DNA of 32,374 bases from the IMG/VR virus record IMGVR_UViG_3300034418_008733, positions 1 to 32,374 of that record; one strand, given 5' to 3'. The notes below the pieces were generated by a model. It did no database searches. It saw nothing but the letters and a program-made list of their open reading frames with translations, and had not been told where the DNA came from. This document shows, in pieces, positions 1 through 6,359 of the stretch. A program made the translations under genes and the position numbers. The stretch comes from a virus. Position 1 is the first letter of the stretch; each line of letters starts with the position of its first letter.

Positions 1-2
1 GT

Positions 3-92
3 CTATTACTAGCAATAGGGGTTTTATTCTTATGTGTTGTCATAAAGGGTGTAGAGGAGAAGTTTTTTAATAGAAAAAGACCAAAAATTTGA
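3..92 (+). CDS. C-terminal end of a membrane protein (5' end outside the window)
   Basis: The frame is open from the window edge to TGA at 90-92. The visible 29 residues begin with a hydrophobic stretch (LLLAIGVLFLCVVI) and finish with a basic tail ending NRKRPKI, which looks like one transmembrane helix followed by a short cytoplasmic end. The other two plus frames give no comparable membrane segment (one stops at once). Function cannot be named. It lies just upstream of the packaging genes, so it may be a small phage membrane protein such as a holin, but that is only a guess from position. Confidence 0.45.
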   Translation, partial: LLLAIGVLFLCVVIKGVEEKFFNRKRPKI

Positions 93-156
93 ACCCTTAC
101 CAACACTAGCTTGAGGCAACATTGCCCACAGGGTGGAGACAAAAAATAATTGCACA

Positions 157-447
157 ATGAGACGAGCTTATTTTAATATAGAACAATGCAAGGAGATGAT
201 AAGGTTTGCTAGTAATTATAAATGGTGGTGTCCTAAGTATTGGTTTAGAAGTGAAGAGGGATGTAAAGTTATGAAAATTAGATGGTTAAAAGAACTAAAA
301 AAAGCGGTAATAGATAAGCCTAGACTTGGCAAGGTTATGACTGATAGTGTTTCTGGTAAAAAAACTATTATAACTTCTATCTCATATAGTAATTTTGATG
401 ATTATAGTTATGAAACGCAAGAATATAGACCATGCAAAAAGAACTAA
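157..447 (+). CDS. Small unknown protein upstream of terminase
   Basis: Encodes 96 residues from ATG 157; a GTG at 133 would add eight residues, and neither start has a clear Shine-Dalgarno. The protein is basic with a Trp/Tyr-rich early part (NYKWWCPKYWF) and a Tyr-rich acidic end (FDDYSYETQEY). Its stop overlaps the terminase start by 16 nt, so the two are translated together. The position is where small terminase subunits usually lie, but I see no helix-turn-helix or other terS signature, so I do not assign that role. Confidence 0.6.
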   Translation: MRRAYFNIEQCKEMIRFASNYKWWCPKYWFRSEEGCKVMKIRWLKELKKAVIDKPRLGKVMTDSVSGKKTIITSISYSNFDDYSYETQEYRPCKKN

Positions 448-1700
448 ACCTAAGCGATGAGATAGCCCCACAATTCCACGAACCACACTGCTTAATAAGA
501 GATGAAACATTTTCTGAGTTCTGGTTCAAAGGCGGAAGAGGTAGCACAAAATCAACATTTGCAGCCCAAGAGATAATACTAAACCTAATAAGCGATTCAA
601 ACGCCAACGCAATAGCATTTAGAAAAACAGGCAATACATTAAGAGATTCCATATTACCAACAATCCTATTTGCAGTTGATAAGTTCCAAAAAACTCACAA
701 GTTTGATCACATTAAATCACCTACTGAAATTACCTATAAACCAACTGGACAAAAGATATTAATGAGGGGGCTTGATGATGAAGCTAAAATCAAATCAATC
801 AAGGCGCAAAGAGGATATTTTAAAATATTATGGTTTGAAGAACTTCAGGAGTTTAGCGGAATGGAAGAAATAAGAAGTGTAAGACAATCAGTATCAAGAG
901 GAGGCGAGAAGTTCATTACGATATTTACATTTAACCCACCTAGAAACCCCAACCATTGGATATATACCGAGCTAAAATATAAAAACCCTGATAGATTTAT
1001 TCATCATTCACACTACGAACAAGTGCCAAGACATTGGCTAGGTGAAGAGTTCTTTAAAATAGCTGAACGATTGAAAGCTAATAACTACGAAGCGTACCAG
1101 CATGAATATGAAGGAATACCAGTAGGAAACCCCGAAGAGATTATATTTAGTGGATGTTATGAAGTGAAAGACTTTGAGACCCCACCAGAACACATGATGT
1201 ATCAAGAAAGATTCTTTTTTGGTGCAGATTGGGGCTTTGCTAACGACCCTACAACATTAATTAGATGTTTTATAATGGATGATTGCCTTTACATAGATCA
1301 TGAGGTTTACGGCTATCAAACAGAAATTGATAACATACCAGAATTATTTAAGAAAGTTCCACAATCTAAAGAGTGGAATATTTACGGTGATTGCTCAAGA
1401 CCGGAAACGATATCTTATGTTGCAAGAAATGGATATAATATTGAGGGTGCTAGTAAGTGGGAAAATTCAGTAGTTGATGGTATAGAGTACTTAAAAAGCT
1501 TTAAAAAGATTATCATACATGAGCGTTGCACTAATATTTTACAAGAATTTCAGAACTATTCTTATAAAATAGACCGCCAAACCAAAGAAGTTTTACCTAA
1601 AGTAAACGATGCTGCTGGCTGGGATCATGGAATTGATGCAGTTAGATATGCTTTAGTTGATTATATTAATAACGAAGTATCAATTTTAGATGTTTTGTAA
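432..1700 (+). CDS. terL: Terminase large subunit (PBSX/Terminase_3 type)
   Basis: ATP-driven DNA packaging motor and headful/cos nuclease of the capsid. The 422 residues show the expected two domains. The ATPase domain has a Walker A-like P loop GGRGSTKST at residues 34-42, a hydrophobic Walker B strand ending in acidic residues (ILWFEE, 132-137), and a coupling motif TFNPPRN near 166-172. The C-terminal RNase H-like nuclease has D266 in GADWG, D320 in IYGDC and D398/D402 in GWDHGIDAVRY, matching the usual metal-binding acidic residues. Length is normal for Terminase_3. It overlaps the preceding small gene and is followed by a 96-nt gap with a promoter, so the accessory genes downstream are probably a separate transcription unit. 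Confidence 0.95.
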   Translation: MQKELNLSDEIAPQFHEPHCLIRDETFSEFWFKGGRGSTKSTFAAQEIILNLISDSNANAIAFRKTGNTLRDSILPTILFAVDKFQKTHKFDHIKSPTEITYKPTGQKILMRGLDDEAKIKSIKAQRGYFKILWFEELQEFSGMEEIRSVRQSVSRGGEKFITIFTFNPPRNPNHWIYTELKYKNPDRFIHHSHYEQVPRHWLGEEFFKIAERLKANNYEAYQHEYEGIPVGNPEEIIFSGCYEVKDFETPPEHMMYQERFFFGADWGFANDPTTLIRCFIMDDCLYIDHEVYGYQTEIDNIPELFKKVPQSKEWNIYGDCSRPETISYVARNGYNIEGASKWENSVVDGIEYLKSFKKIIIHERCTNILQEFQNYSYKIDRQTKEVLPKVNDAAGWDHGIDAVRYALVDYINNEVSILDVL

Positions 1701-1707
1701 ACCCTAA

Positions 1708-1769
1708 ATGTAAAAAGTTTAGTTTAAAACCCCGTATTTTAGAGCATTTTTTGTAAAAAGATTTGACAT
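1708..1769 (+). promoter_or_regulatory. Paired operator-like sites upstream of the accessory island
   Basis: The distal half-site ATGTAAAAAGTTT at 1708-1720 is followed 44 bp later (about four helical turns) by the fuller site TGTAAAAAGATTTGACAT at 1752-1769. The second site contains the -35 hexamer TTGACA of the promoter at 1763-1790, so a bound protein would affect polymerase directly. Closely related sites occur at 2991-3008, 6332-6350, 15470-15488 and 18868-18886. The repetition at start points of transcription units is what supports a regulatory role; the binding protein is not known. Confidence 0.55.
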
Positions 1770-1790
1770 TAGCAGTTTTTAGAATATTAT
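1763..1790 (+). promoter_or_regulatory. Sigma70-type promoter, probably giving a leaderless mRNA
   Basis: A perfect TTGACA (1763-1768), a 16-bp spacer and TATTAT (1785-1790) form a strong consensus promoter. The start codon of the Cys-rich gene is at 1797, only seven bases after the -10 box, so the expected transcription start coincides with the ATG. That predicts a leaderless transcript and agrees with the lack of a Shine-Dalgarno sequence. Confidence 0.65.
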
Positions 1791-1796
1791 AAAAGT

Positions 1797-2258
1797 ATGA
1801 AAACTTTAACACTTAGAAACGACAAAAAGAAACTAGAAAAACTTTTTATAGAAGCTATTAATCACAAAGGCAGAGAAAAGATAGCCAGAATCTATTCAAG
1901 AGGCAAAATAAATCTCGTATTAAAGAAGATAGGAATTAAGATTGAGTGCAAGCCACCCCTTAATTTTAATGCCTTTTGTAGATTTTGTAAAGGTAAATCA
2001 CTTAATAACACAACTATTACCAAAAGTTATTGGTGGTCATTGTGGTCAATTTGTTGTAAAGATTGCAAACAAGAAGGAGAAAAAGAAGAATCTTATGAGT
2101 GTCAAAAAATAGATAGTGATTGTAATGATTGCGGATATTTTAAGAGAATTAAGGGATTAGAGGGCAATTGTAAGAAATTTAATAAATCAGTAACAGCAAG
2201 ACCTAATTTTTGCAGTAGTTATGATTGTTTTGTTCACAGAAAAGATTTAAATTTATGA
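1797..2258 (+). CDS. Cysteine-rich putative zinc-binding protein
   Basis: Not recognised as a named family. The 153-residue product has a basic N-terminal helix-like region (about 1-45) and twelve cysteines after residue 50. Two clusters can be seen: C61-x2-C64 with C87-x2-C90, typical of a treble-clef or zinc ribbon, and C109-x2-C112, C125, C139 and C144 in a second block ending CFVHR. Two zinc sites are the likely reading. It is the first gene of the island between terminase and portal, apparently transcribed from the promoter that ends at 1790. Nucleic-acid binding is plausible but inferred only from fold type. The stop overlaps the next start as ATGA. Confidence 0.7.
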   Translation: MKTLTLRNDKKKLEKLFIEAINHKGREKIARIYSRGKINLVLKKIGIKIECKPPLNFNAFCRFCKGKSLNNTTITKSYWWSLWSICCKDCKQEGEKEESYECQKIDSDCNDCGYFKRIKGLEGNCKKFNKSVTARPNFCSSYDCFVHRKDLNL

Positions 2259-2560
2259 AAATCACAGAGGAATTTATAAAATCATACTTTGATATTGAGG
2301 ATGATAAAATAAAGATTACAGTTGCAGAAGGCTCTTTTTATTATCTATGCTCTTTAAAAGATTTATTTAAGGCTAAGTATGGGACTTGGGAGCTAATCAA
2401 GAAAATCTTAAAAAAGATAGTTGAGTGCAGAGGCGCACCTTCTCTCGCTGGCAGAAATTATGATAATCTATTGCTACTCCTAGCATTTATAGAAGAAAGG
2501 AATAATATTCTAGATTTGGAAATATGGCGAGATAGGTTTAATAGTAAACATGGGATATAA
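2255..2560 (+). CDS. Unknown accessory protein
   Basis: Encodes 101 residues from ATG 2255, which overlaps the upstream stop in an ATGA arrangement; an in-frame TTG at 2225 would lie deep inside the preceding gene and is less likely. The sequence is mixed alpha/beta, with an acidic N-terminal region (FDIEDDKIKIT) and a C-terminal helical stretch rich in Leu and Glu. No family is recognised. Its first ten codons closely resemble a short open frame at 2946-3005, suggesting a partial duplication. Coupled translation with the Cys-rich gene implies a shared process. Confidence 0.65.
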   Translation: MKITEEFIKSYFDIEDDKIKITVAEGSFYYLCSLKDLFKAKYGTWELIKKILKKIVECRGAPSLAGRNYDNLLLLLAFIEERNNILDLEIWRDRFNSKHGI

Positions 2561-2590
2561 AAATCATTGTAACTTTAAACATAACAAAAT

Positions 2591-2917
2591 ATGAAATGTA
2601 AAGCCGATATTGAAGCAGAAAGATTTAAAAATTTAGAGCTTGGTTTTTATTATTGTTTGGTTAAAAAAACAAGGTTTATTAGCCAGGAAAAACTCGTTAT
2701 CCAAGCAGATGAATTAGTGGAGGTTAGAGAGTTAGAATGCTCGATCGCAGGCAATAAGTTTTTTGCTCCTAGATACACCAATGAAAAAATAGTTGCCTTT
2801 GAGAAAGTTGAGCAACCTACTGCCTTTAAGAAAAAAAGAACAGTATTCGAAATGCCAGAGGAATTAATAAAACCATTTAATAAAATAATTAGTTCCATCT
2901 TTAGCGGTAGTCTTTAA
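2591..2917 (+). CDS. Unknown accessory protein
   Basis: Encodes 108 residues with no signal peptide or membrane helix. The middle part (about residues 15-75) alternates hydrophobic and charged residues like a small beta-rich domain; the end (FNKIISSIFSGSL) looks helical. It follows the previous gene by 30 nt without a clear ribosome-binding site and is probably the last complete gene of the island's first transcription unit. No family assigned. Confidence 0.6.
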   Translation: MKCKADIEAERFKNLELGFYYCLVKKTRFISQEKLVIQADELVEVRELECSIAGNKFFAPRYTNEKIVAFEKVEQPTAFKKKRTVFEMPEELIKPFNKIISSIFSGSL

Positions 2918-2945
2918 AAGACTAAATGCAAAAAGATTGGAAGCT

Positions 2946-3005
2946 ATGAAAACAACAAAAGAGTTTATAAAATCAATTGAAAACACTATAAGTAAAAACA
3001 TTTGA
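2946..3005 (+). pseudogene. Possible 5' fragment duplicated from the gene at 2255
   Basis: A 19-codon open frame begins MKTTKEFIKSIEN. The gene at 2255 begins MKITEEFIKSYFD. Over the first 30 nt the two differ at only about five positions, including an identical 12-nt block, and then diverge abruptly. The fragment ends at a TGA inside the promoter of the HTH gene. The simplest reading is a remnant of a duplicated or replaced gene. A short leader peptide is the alternative. Confidence 0.35.
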
Positions 3006-3029
3006 CATTTAAAATATAACTTGTTAAAT
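2991..3029 (+). promoter_or_regulatory. Promoter with overlapping operator for the HTH gene
   Basis: The site AGTAAAAACATTTGACAT (2991-3008) matches the operator at 1752-1769 in 16 of 18 positions. It contains the -35 TTGACA (3002-3007), followed after 16 bp by TTAAAT (3024-3029) as the -10. A degenerate upstream half-site, ATGCAAAAAGATT, lies at 2926-2938, mirroring the paired arrangement before the accessory island. The unit would drive the HTH gene at 3059, consistent with autoregulation. Confidence 0.55.
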
Positions 3030-3058
3030 GGAATTAGTTATTAATTTTTTTCTTGACA

Positions 3059-3289
3059 ATGGATATTAAAGAAGTATTAAAGACTAACAAAATCACGCAG
3101 CAAGATTTTGCTGATTATATGGGCTACACTAGGCAATCACTTTCAGGAACCTTAAGAGAGGGAAAAGAAAGAAAATCATTAATCAACAATCTAAAATTAG
3201 CAACGGCAGAGAAAAACGGCATATCGATTGACATCACGGAAGAAGGACACACGATTGTTAGTTTTGATTTAACTAAGCTAGCAGTTTAA
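3059..3289 (+). CDS. Small Cro/XRE-like helix-turn-helix regulator
   Basis: A 76-residue DNA-binding protein. Residues about 13-36 (ITQQDFADYMGYTRQSLSG) form a helix-turn-helix of the XRE/Cro type, with the usual Gln-Gln at the first helix and the Gly turn between the helices. A short beta-like tail follows (ISIDITEE, HTIVSFDL), reminiscent of Cro-type dimerisation. The ATG at 3059 is preferred to the TTG at 3053, which adds two residues and sits inside a run that looks non-coding. Because its own promoter carries the repeated operator, it is the leading candidate for the protein that binds those sites; that link is inference. Confidence 0.8.
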   Translation: MDIKEVLKTNKITQQDFADYMGYTRQSLSGTLREGKERKSLINNLKLATAEKNGISIDITEEGHTIVSFDLTKLAV

Positions 3290-3292
3290 TTA

Positions 3293-3321
3293 TTGACATT
3301 AAAATAAAAATAGTTTATTAG
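3293..3321 (+). promoter_or_regulatory. Promoter upstream of the portal gene
   Basis: TTGACA at 3293-3298, a 17-bp spacer and TATTAG at 3316-3321 precede the portal start at 3353. The hexamers and spacing fit a sigma70-type promoter with a leader of about 25 nt. It would allow the head genes to be transcribed independently of the accessory island. Only the right half of the operator (ATTGACATT) is retained here. Confidence 0.55.
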
Positions 3322-3352
3322 TTGATACTTAAAATCAATTAAATTTCATTTC

Positions 3353-4753
3353 ATGGCTACTAGGACAAGTAATAATGAAGTGTTGGCTAACAGCTTAACT
3401 ACATTAACAACCGCTCTTGGATTTCCTCAAGAATTTGCAGAACAGTTAAGCCAGACAGCTACACTTGCAAAAAACAATAGAACTTATTTCATAAGTAACG
3501 ATAGACCAACCCTAACCTATGCCTATACGACACACGGTATAATCCAAACACTTATTGATCAACCTATAGAAGATGCGTTCAGGGGTGGTATTGATATAGA
3601 ATCGTCAGAATTAGAAGCAGATGAGATACAGCAGATACAGAACTATATAAAAGAAAATGATATTTTAGAAGAAGTAAAAGATTTAGCTAAATGGACTCGT
3701 CTTTACGGTGGTGGTGGAATGGTTATTAATACAACTGGTAAATCAGATAAACCAATTAATATTGATGCTATAAATGAAGATACGCCGCTTTCTTTTCAAG
3801 CGGCTGACTTGTGGGAGTTACAGCAAACTAATTTACCAGCTGATGGAGAGCAGAAAGCATACGTTAAAAGCGGATTCCATGAACCAGCTTTCTTTTATTA
3901 TGGCAATAAGCTAGATGAAACAAGAGTATTAAAAACGAGAGGAAAAAGAGCGCCCTCATTAGCAAGGCCGCAGTTAAGGGGTTGGGGGATGAGTGAGGTT
4001 GAAAGATTAATCCGTTCACTTAATCAGTACCTAAAAAACAATGACCTTATTTTTGAGTTACTCGATGAGGCTAAAATTGATGTTTACGGAATACAAGGCT
4101 TTAATAAATCCTTATTAACCCAGGGAGGAACTGAGAAGCTTACTAAAAGGGTTCAAATGGCTAACAAAGTCAAGAACTATCAACAAGCTATAGTTAAAGA
4201 TAAAGAAGATGATTACGATCAAAAGCAAATGAATTTTGCAGGTTTATCAGAAATGCTACAGCAAATAAGAATTGGTATAGCAAGCGATCTAAAAATGCCA
4301 TTAACTAAATTATTTGGCTTATCAACAGCAGGCTTTAGTAGTGGAGAAGATGAGATTGAAAACTATAATTCAATGATTGAAAGTCAGATAAGGGGTAAGT
4401 TTGATAATCTAATAATTCAGATGCTTAAACTTATATGTCAAAAGCTATTTGGAGTTGTGCCAGATGATTTACAGATTGCGTATAAACCTCTAAGGATGCT
4501 TTCAGCAGTCGAAGAGGAGCAGGTTAAGACTTCACAAGAAAATAGAATTTTAGCGATGTACGATAGGGCGTTAATGACCTCTGATCAGGTTATTGAAGAG
4601 ATTAATCAATCCAATTTATTTGCTAGTGATTTAAAAAACGAATCAAGATCAGACTTTCCTATGCCTGCGCCAGCAAAGCCAAAGATGGATATAGAAACCA
4701 GCAAAACAACAAATTCAATTATTAATAAATTATTTAAGAAAAATGGCAATTAA
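3353..4753 (+). CDS. Portal protein (DUF1073 family)
   Basis: Forms the dodecameric ring through which DNA enters and leaves the capsid. The 466-residue length, position after terL and before the Mu F-like gene, and sequence features fit the DUF1073 portal group: an early RPTLTYAYTTHGIIQTLIDQ region, the Gly-rich segment YGGGGMVI around residues 119-126, and a DLKMPLTKLFGLSTAGFSSGE segment in the second half. The C-terminal 50 residues are charged and helical. Some databases label this family 'anti-CBASS Acb1-like'. That name comes from a shared domain and should not be read as an anti-defence nuclease here, given the portal context. The stop overlaps the next gene by 11 nt. Confidence 0.9.
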   Translation: MATRTSNNEVLANSLTTLTTALGFPQEFAEQLSQTATLAKNNRTYFISNDRPTLTYAYTTHGIIQTLIDQPIEDAFRGGIDIESSELEADEIQQIQNYIKENDILEEVKDLAKWTRLYGGGGMVINTTGKSDKPINIDAINEDTPLSFQAADLWELQQTNLPADGEQKAYVKSGFHEPAFFYYGNKLDETRVLKTRGKRAPSLARPQLRGWGMSEVERLIRSLNQYLKNNDLIFELLDEAKIDVYGIQGFNKSLLTQGGTEKLTKRVQMANKVKNYQQAIVKDKEDDYDQKQMNFAGLSEMLQQIRIGIASDLKMPLTKLFGLSTAGFSSGEDEIENYNSMIESQIRGKFDNLIIQMLKLICQKLFGVVPDDLQIAYKPLRMLSAVEEEQVKTSQENRILAMYDRALMTSDQVIEEINQSNLFASDLKNESRSDFPMPAPAKPKMDIETSKTTNSIINKLFKKNGN

Positions 4754-5063
4754 TACAGATTATCAAAGCGTTGTAACATTAGGCAGACTATACAGAATAG
4801 GCATGGTAGAAGGAGGGCGTGGCCTAGGTCAAGCCTTAGCACCCCGTATAATGGCAAAGGGTGGTACTATGGATATTTATTTTGCTGATGCAACAGTTGA
4901 CCCAACATCTTTGGCTGAAATGGCTCTTGTAAAACAAGATACAACAGGTCAAGCAATAGAATCAATAGCAGACTACATGGCTATAGTTGAAAATCAAGCT
5001 ACTGTAAATGAGGTTATTATCACTGGTGTTGAGTTAAAAGAAGATTTGGGTGCTATTTCTTAA
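4743..5063 (+). CDS. Small conserved-position head-cluster protein, unknown
   Basis: A 106-residue protein lying between the portal and minor head genes, overlapping both (11 nt and 1 nt). It begins with a short helical part (DYQSVVTLGRLYRIGMVEGG) and continues with strands (GTMDIYFADATVDP, EVIITGVELKEDLGAIS), suggesting a small beta-sandwich fold. Tight overlaps imply it is translated with head proteins and could be a virion component. No family is recognised with confidence. Confidence 0.7.
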   Translation: MAINTDYQSVVTLGRLYRIGMVEGGRGLGQALAPRIMAKGGTMDIYFADATVDPTSLAEMALVKQDTTGQAIESIADYMAIVENQATVNEVIITGVELKEDLGAIS

Positions 5064-6016
5064 TGAAAGAAAAACAACTAACACCAATAAAAGTAAATCC
5101 TAAGCTTGATGAGGAGCTAGAAAAACAAATATTAGCTTTCCTTTCAAAAGAAATATTTGCTCCTATTGTTGTTGAGATGAAGAAAAGCAAAAATATTCTA
5201 TTTAATGCCAGAACAACCATTGAATCGGCAATAAAAAGTGGTAGAATACAATTTGCGGATGGTATTTTTAAAGGTGATTTTAATTCTAGTCTCGCAAAGG
5301 AGTTTAGAAGCCTTGGAATGAAATTTGACAAAAGGATTGAGGGTTATCGCAAAGAAATTGGTAAATTACCTATATCACTACAGGTTGCAATTACTCAAAC
5401 AGATTCAGCTTATGTAGCAATGGCGGAGAATATAATTAAATCTATTGAGTCAATTAATTATGATGAAGCTTTGGCAGAGCTTAATTTATCAAGTGCTTTT
5501 GATAAGGTCATTAAGTCAGTTGATAAAGACTTTGCTAGAACAGCAGCAAGTGTAATTGGCGTTAGTGTTGATTTAACTGAAAATCAAAAAGAAAGGATAG
5601 CAGACGAGTTTTCAGAAAATTTAAAGTTATATATTAAAGATTTTGCAGATGAGCAAGTGTTAATCCTTAGAAAAGATGTTGAGGATGCAGTTTTTGCAGG
5701 GATAAGAGCAGAAGAATTACAAAAAACTATTGTTGGTAGATTTGGCGTTAGTGAGTCAAAAGCAAAGTTTTTAGCTAAACAAGAAATTTCTTTGTTGACT
5801 TCTAAATATAAACAAGCTAAATATGAAGATGTAGGAGTGCGTAAGTACAAATGGTCAATATCCAATGTTAGGACTAGACCAGATCACAGAGCCTTAAATG
5901 GAAAGGTTTTTAGCTTTGATGATCCACCTATTACAAACCAAGATACAGGAGCTAGGAATAATCCAGGCGAAGATTTTGGTTGTAATTGTGTTGCTATACC
6001 TATTATTGAGATTTAG
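5063..6016 (+). CDS. Minor head protein, Mu gpF/SPP1 gp7-like
   Basis: A minor capsid protein that in Mu and SPP1 relatives associates with portal and DNA ejection. The N-terminal two thirds are helical and charged. The C-terminal domain (about 220-317) carries the MuF signature: KAKFLAKQE, RTRPDHRALNGKVF, FDDPP, and finally NPGEDFGCNC with the conserved cysteines. The start overlaps the previous stop as TAATG. It is the last gene before a 343-nt non-late-gene gap. No fused toxin domain is seen, unlike in some MuF proteins. Confidence 0.9.
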   Translation: MKEKQLTPIKVNPKLDEELEKQILAFLSKEIFAPIVVEMKKSKNILFNARTTIESAIKSGRIQFADGIFKGDFNSSLAKEFRSLGMKFDKRIEGYRKEIGKLPISLQVAITQTDSAYVAMAENIIKSIESINYDEALAELNLSSAFDKVIKSVDKDFARTAASVIGVSVDLTENQKERIADEFSENLKLYIKDFADEQVLILRKDVEDAVFAGIRAEELQKTIVGRFGVSESKAKFLAKQEISLLTSKYKQAKYEDVGVRKYKWSISNVRTRPDHRALNGKVFSFDDPPITNQDTGARNNPGEDFGCNCVAIPIIEI

Positions 6017-6119
6017 CCTCTATACCATATCATGAGCGATTCTTGATAAAGCCAATTATTAATAAAATAATTATTAATAATAATATATTAGTTATAAACA
6101 CAATATAGTTTTTTACTTA

Positions 6120-6266
6120 TTATTGAGGTTTAATAGATATTAGATCATCTATTTTGATGTCAAAGAATTTATGAGGACTATCTTTTAGTATTTTTACTCT
6201 AAGAGTTAAATAATCATCTTCATTTACTTTTGTTTCATTGTTTGATTCTAACTTATCTTTACTCAT
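6120..6266 (-). CDS. 48-residue minus-strand protein in the head operon
   Basis: A 48-codon frame from ATG at 6266 to TAA at 6120, encoding a hydrophilic, acidic N-terminal half (MSKDKLESNNETKVNEDD) and a C-terminal half resembling a small strand-rich fold (YLTLRVKILKD, FFDIKIDDLISIKPQ). It is opposite to all surrounding structural genes and has a good minus promoter at 6326-6299. It is the only coding candidate in the 6017-6359 gap. It is probably a phage cargo gene expressed apart from the late genes; the function is unknown. The remainder, 6017-6119, is very AT-rich with ATTAAT-type repeats and shows nothing else. Confidence 0.55.
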   Translation of the reverse strand: MSKDKLESNNETKVNEDDYLTLRVKILKDSPHKFFDIKIDDLISIKPQ

Positions 6267-6270
6267 AAAA

Positions 6271-6307
6271 AATTAATATAGTTACTAGGACAAAACCTAT
6301 ATTAATT
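6271..6307. repeat. 11-bp perfect inverted repeat around an ACTAGGACAAA loop
   Basis: AATTAATATAG (6271-6281) and CTATATTAATT (6297-6307) are exact reverse complements separated by 15 nt. The loop contains ACTAGGACAAA, which also occurs before the capsid gene (as its ribosome-binding region) and at 18820-18830. The repeat sits in the 5' leader of the 48-codon minus-strand gene, so it could form an RNA hairpin there or act as a protein-binding site. Confidence 0.5.
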
Positions 6308-6350
6308 AAGAAATTATTAATGTCAACAACAATGTCAAAACTTTTTACAT
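6299..6350 (-). promoter_or_regulatory. Divergent control region: minus promoter plus palindromic operator
   Basis: On the minus strand, TTGACA (6326-6321), a 16-bp spacer and TAATAT (6304-6299) make a promoter for the 48-codon gene. Upstream of it at 6332-6350 lies a 19-bp near-palindrome, ATGTCAAAACTTTTTACAT, one base away from perfect 9-bp arms around a central base. It ends nine bases before the ATG of the DUF2213 gene on the plus strand. A second TTGACA lies within the palindrome on the minus strand. The arrangement resembles the one at 15436-15488. Confidence 0.55.
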
Positions 6351-6359
6351 TTTATTTAA

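Noticed and set aside
93-132. tRNA-like or terminator structure before the first complete gene
   Set aside because: Only a 5-bp GGCAA/TTGCC hairpin with a two-base loop is visible; there is no cloverleaf or U-run.
2225-2254. TTG start at 2225 for the unknown gene at 2255
   Set aside because: ATG 2255 gives a standard ATGA overlap and removes ten residues that only mirror the end of the Cys-rich gene.
3353-4753. Reading the DUF1073 protein as an anti-CBASS (Acb1) nuclease
   Set aside because: The database name is shared by family history, but full length, position after the terminase and the head-gene context all indicate a portal. I saw no convincing Acb1 catalytic His pair.
6054-6100. AT-rich inverted repeats after the 48-codon gene as a terminator
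   Set aside because: The ATTAATAAT copies are mainly direct repeats of an A/T-only stretch, with no stable stem and defined U-run.
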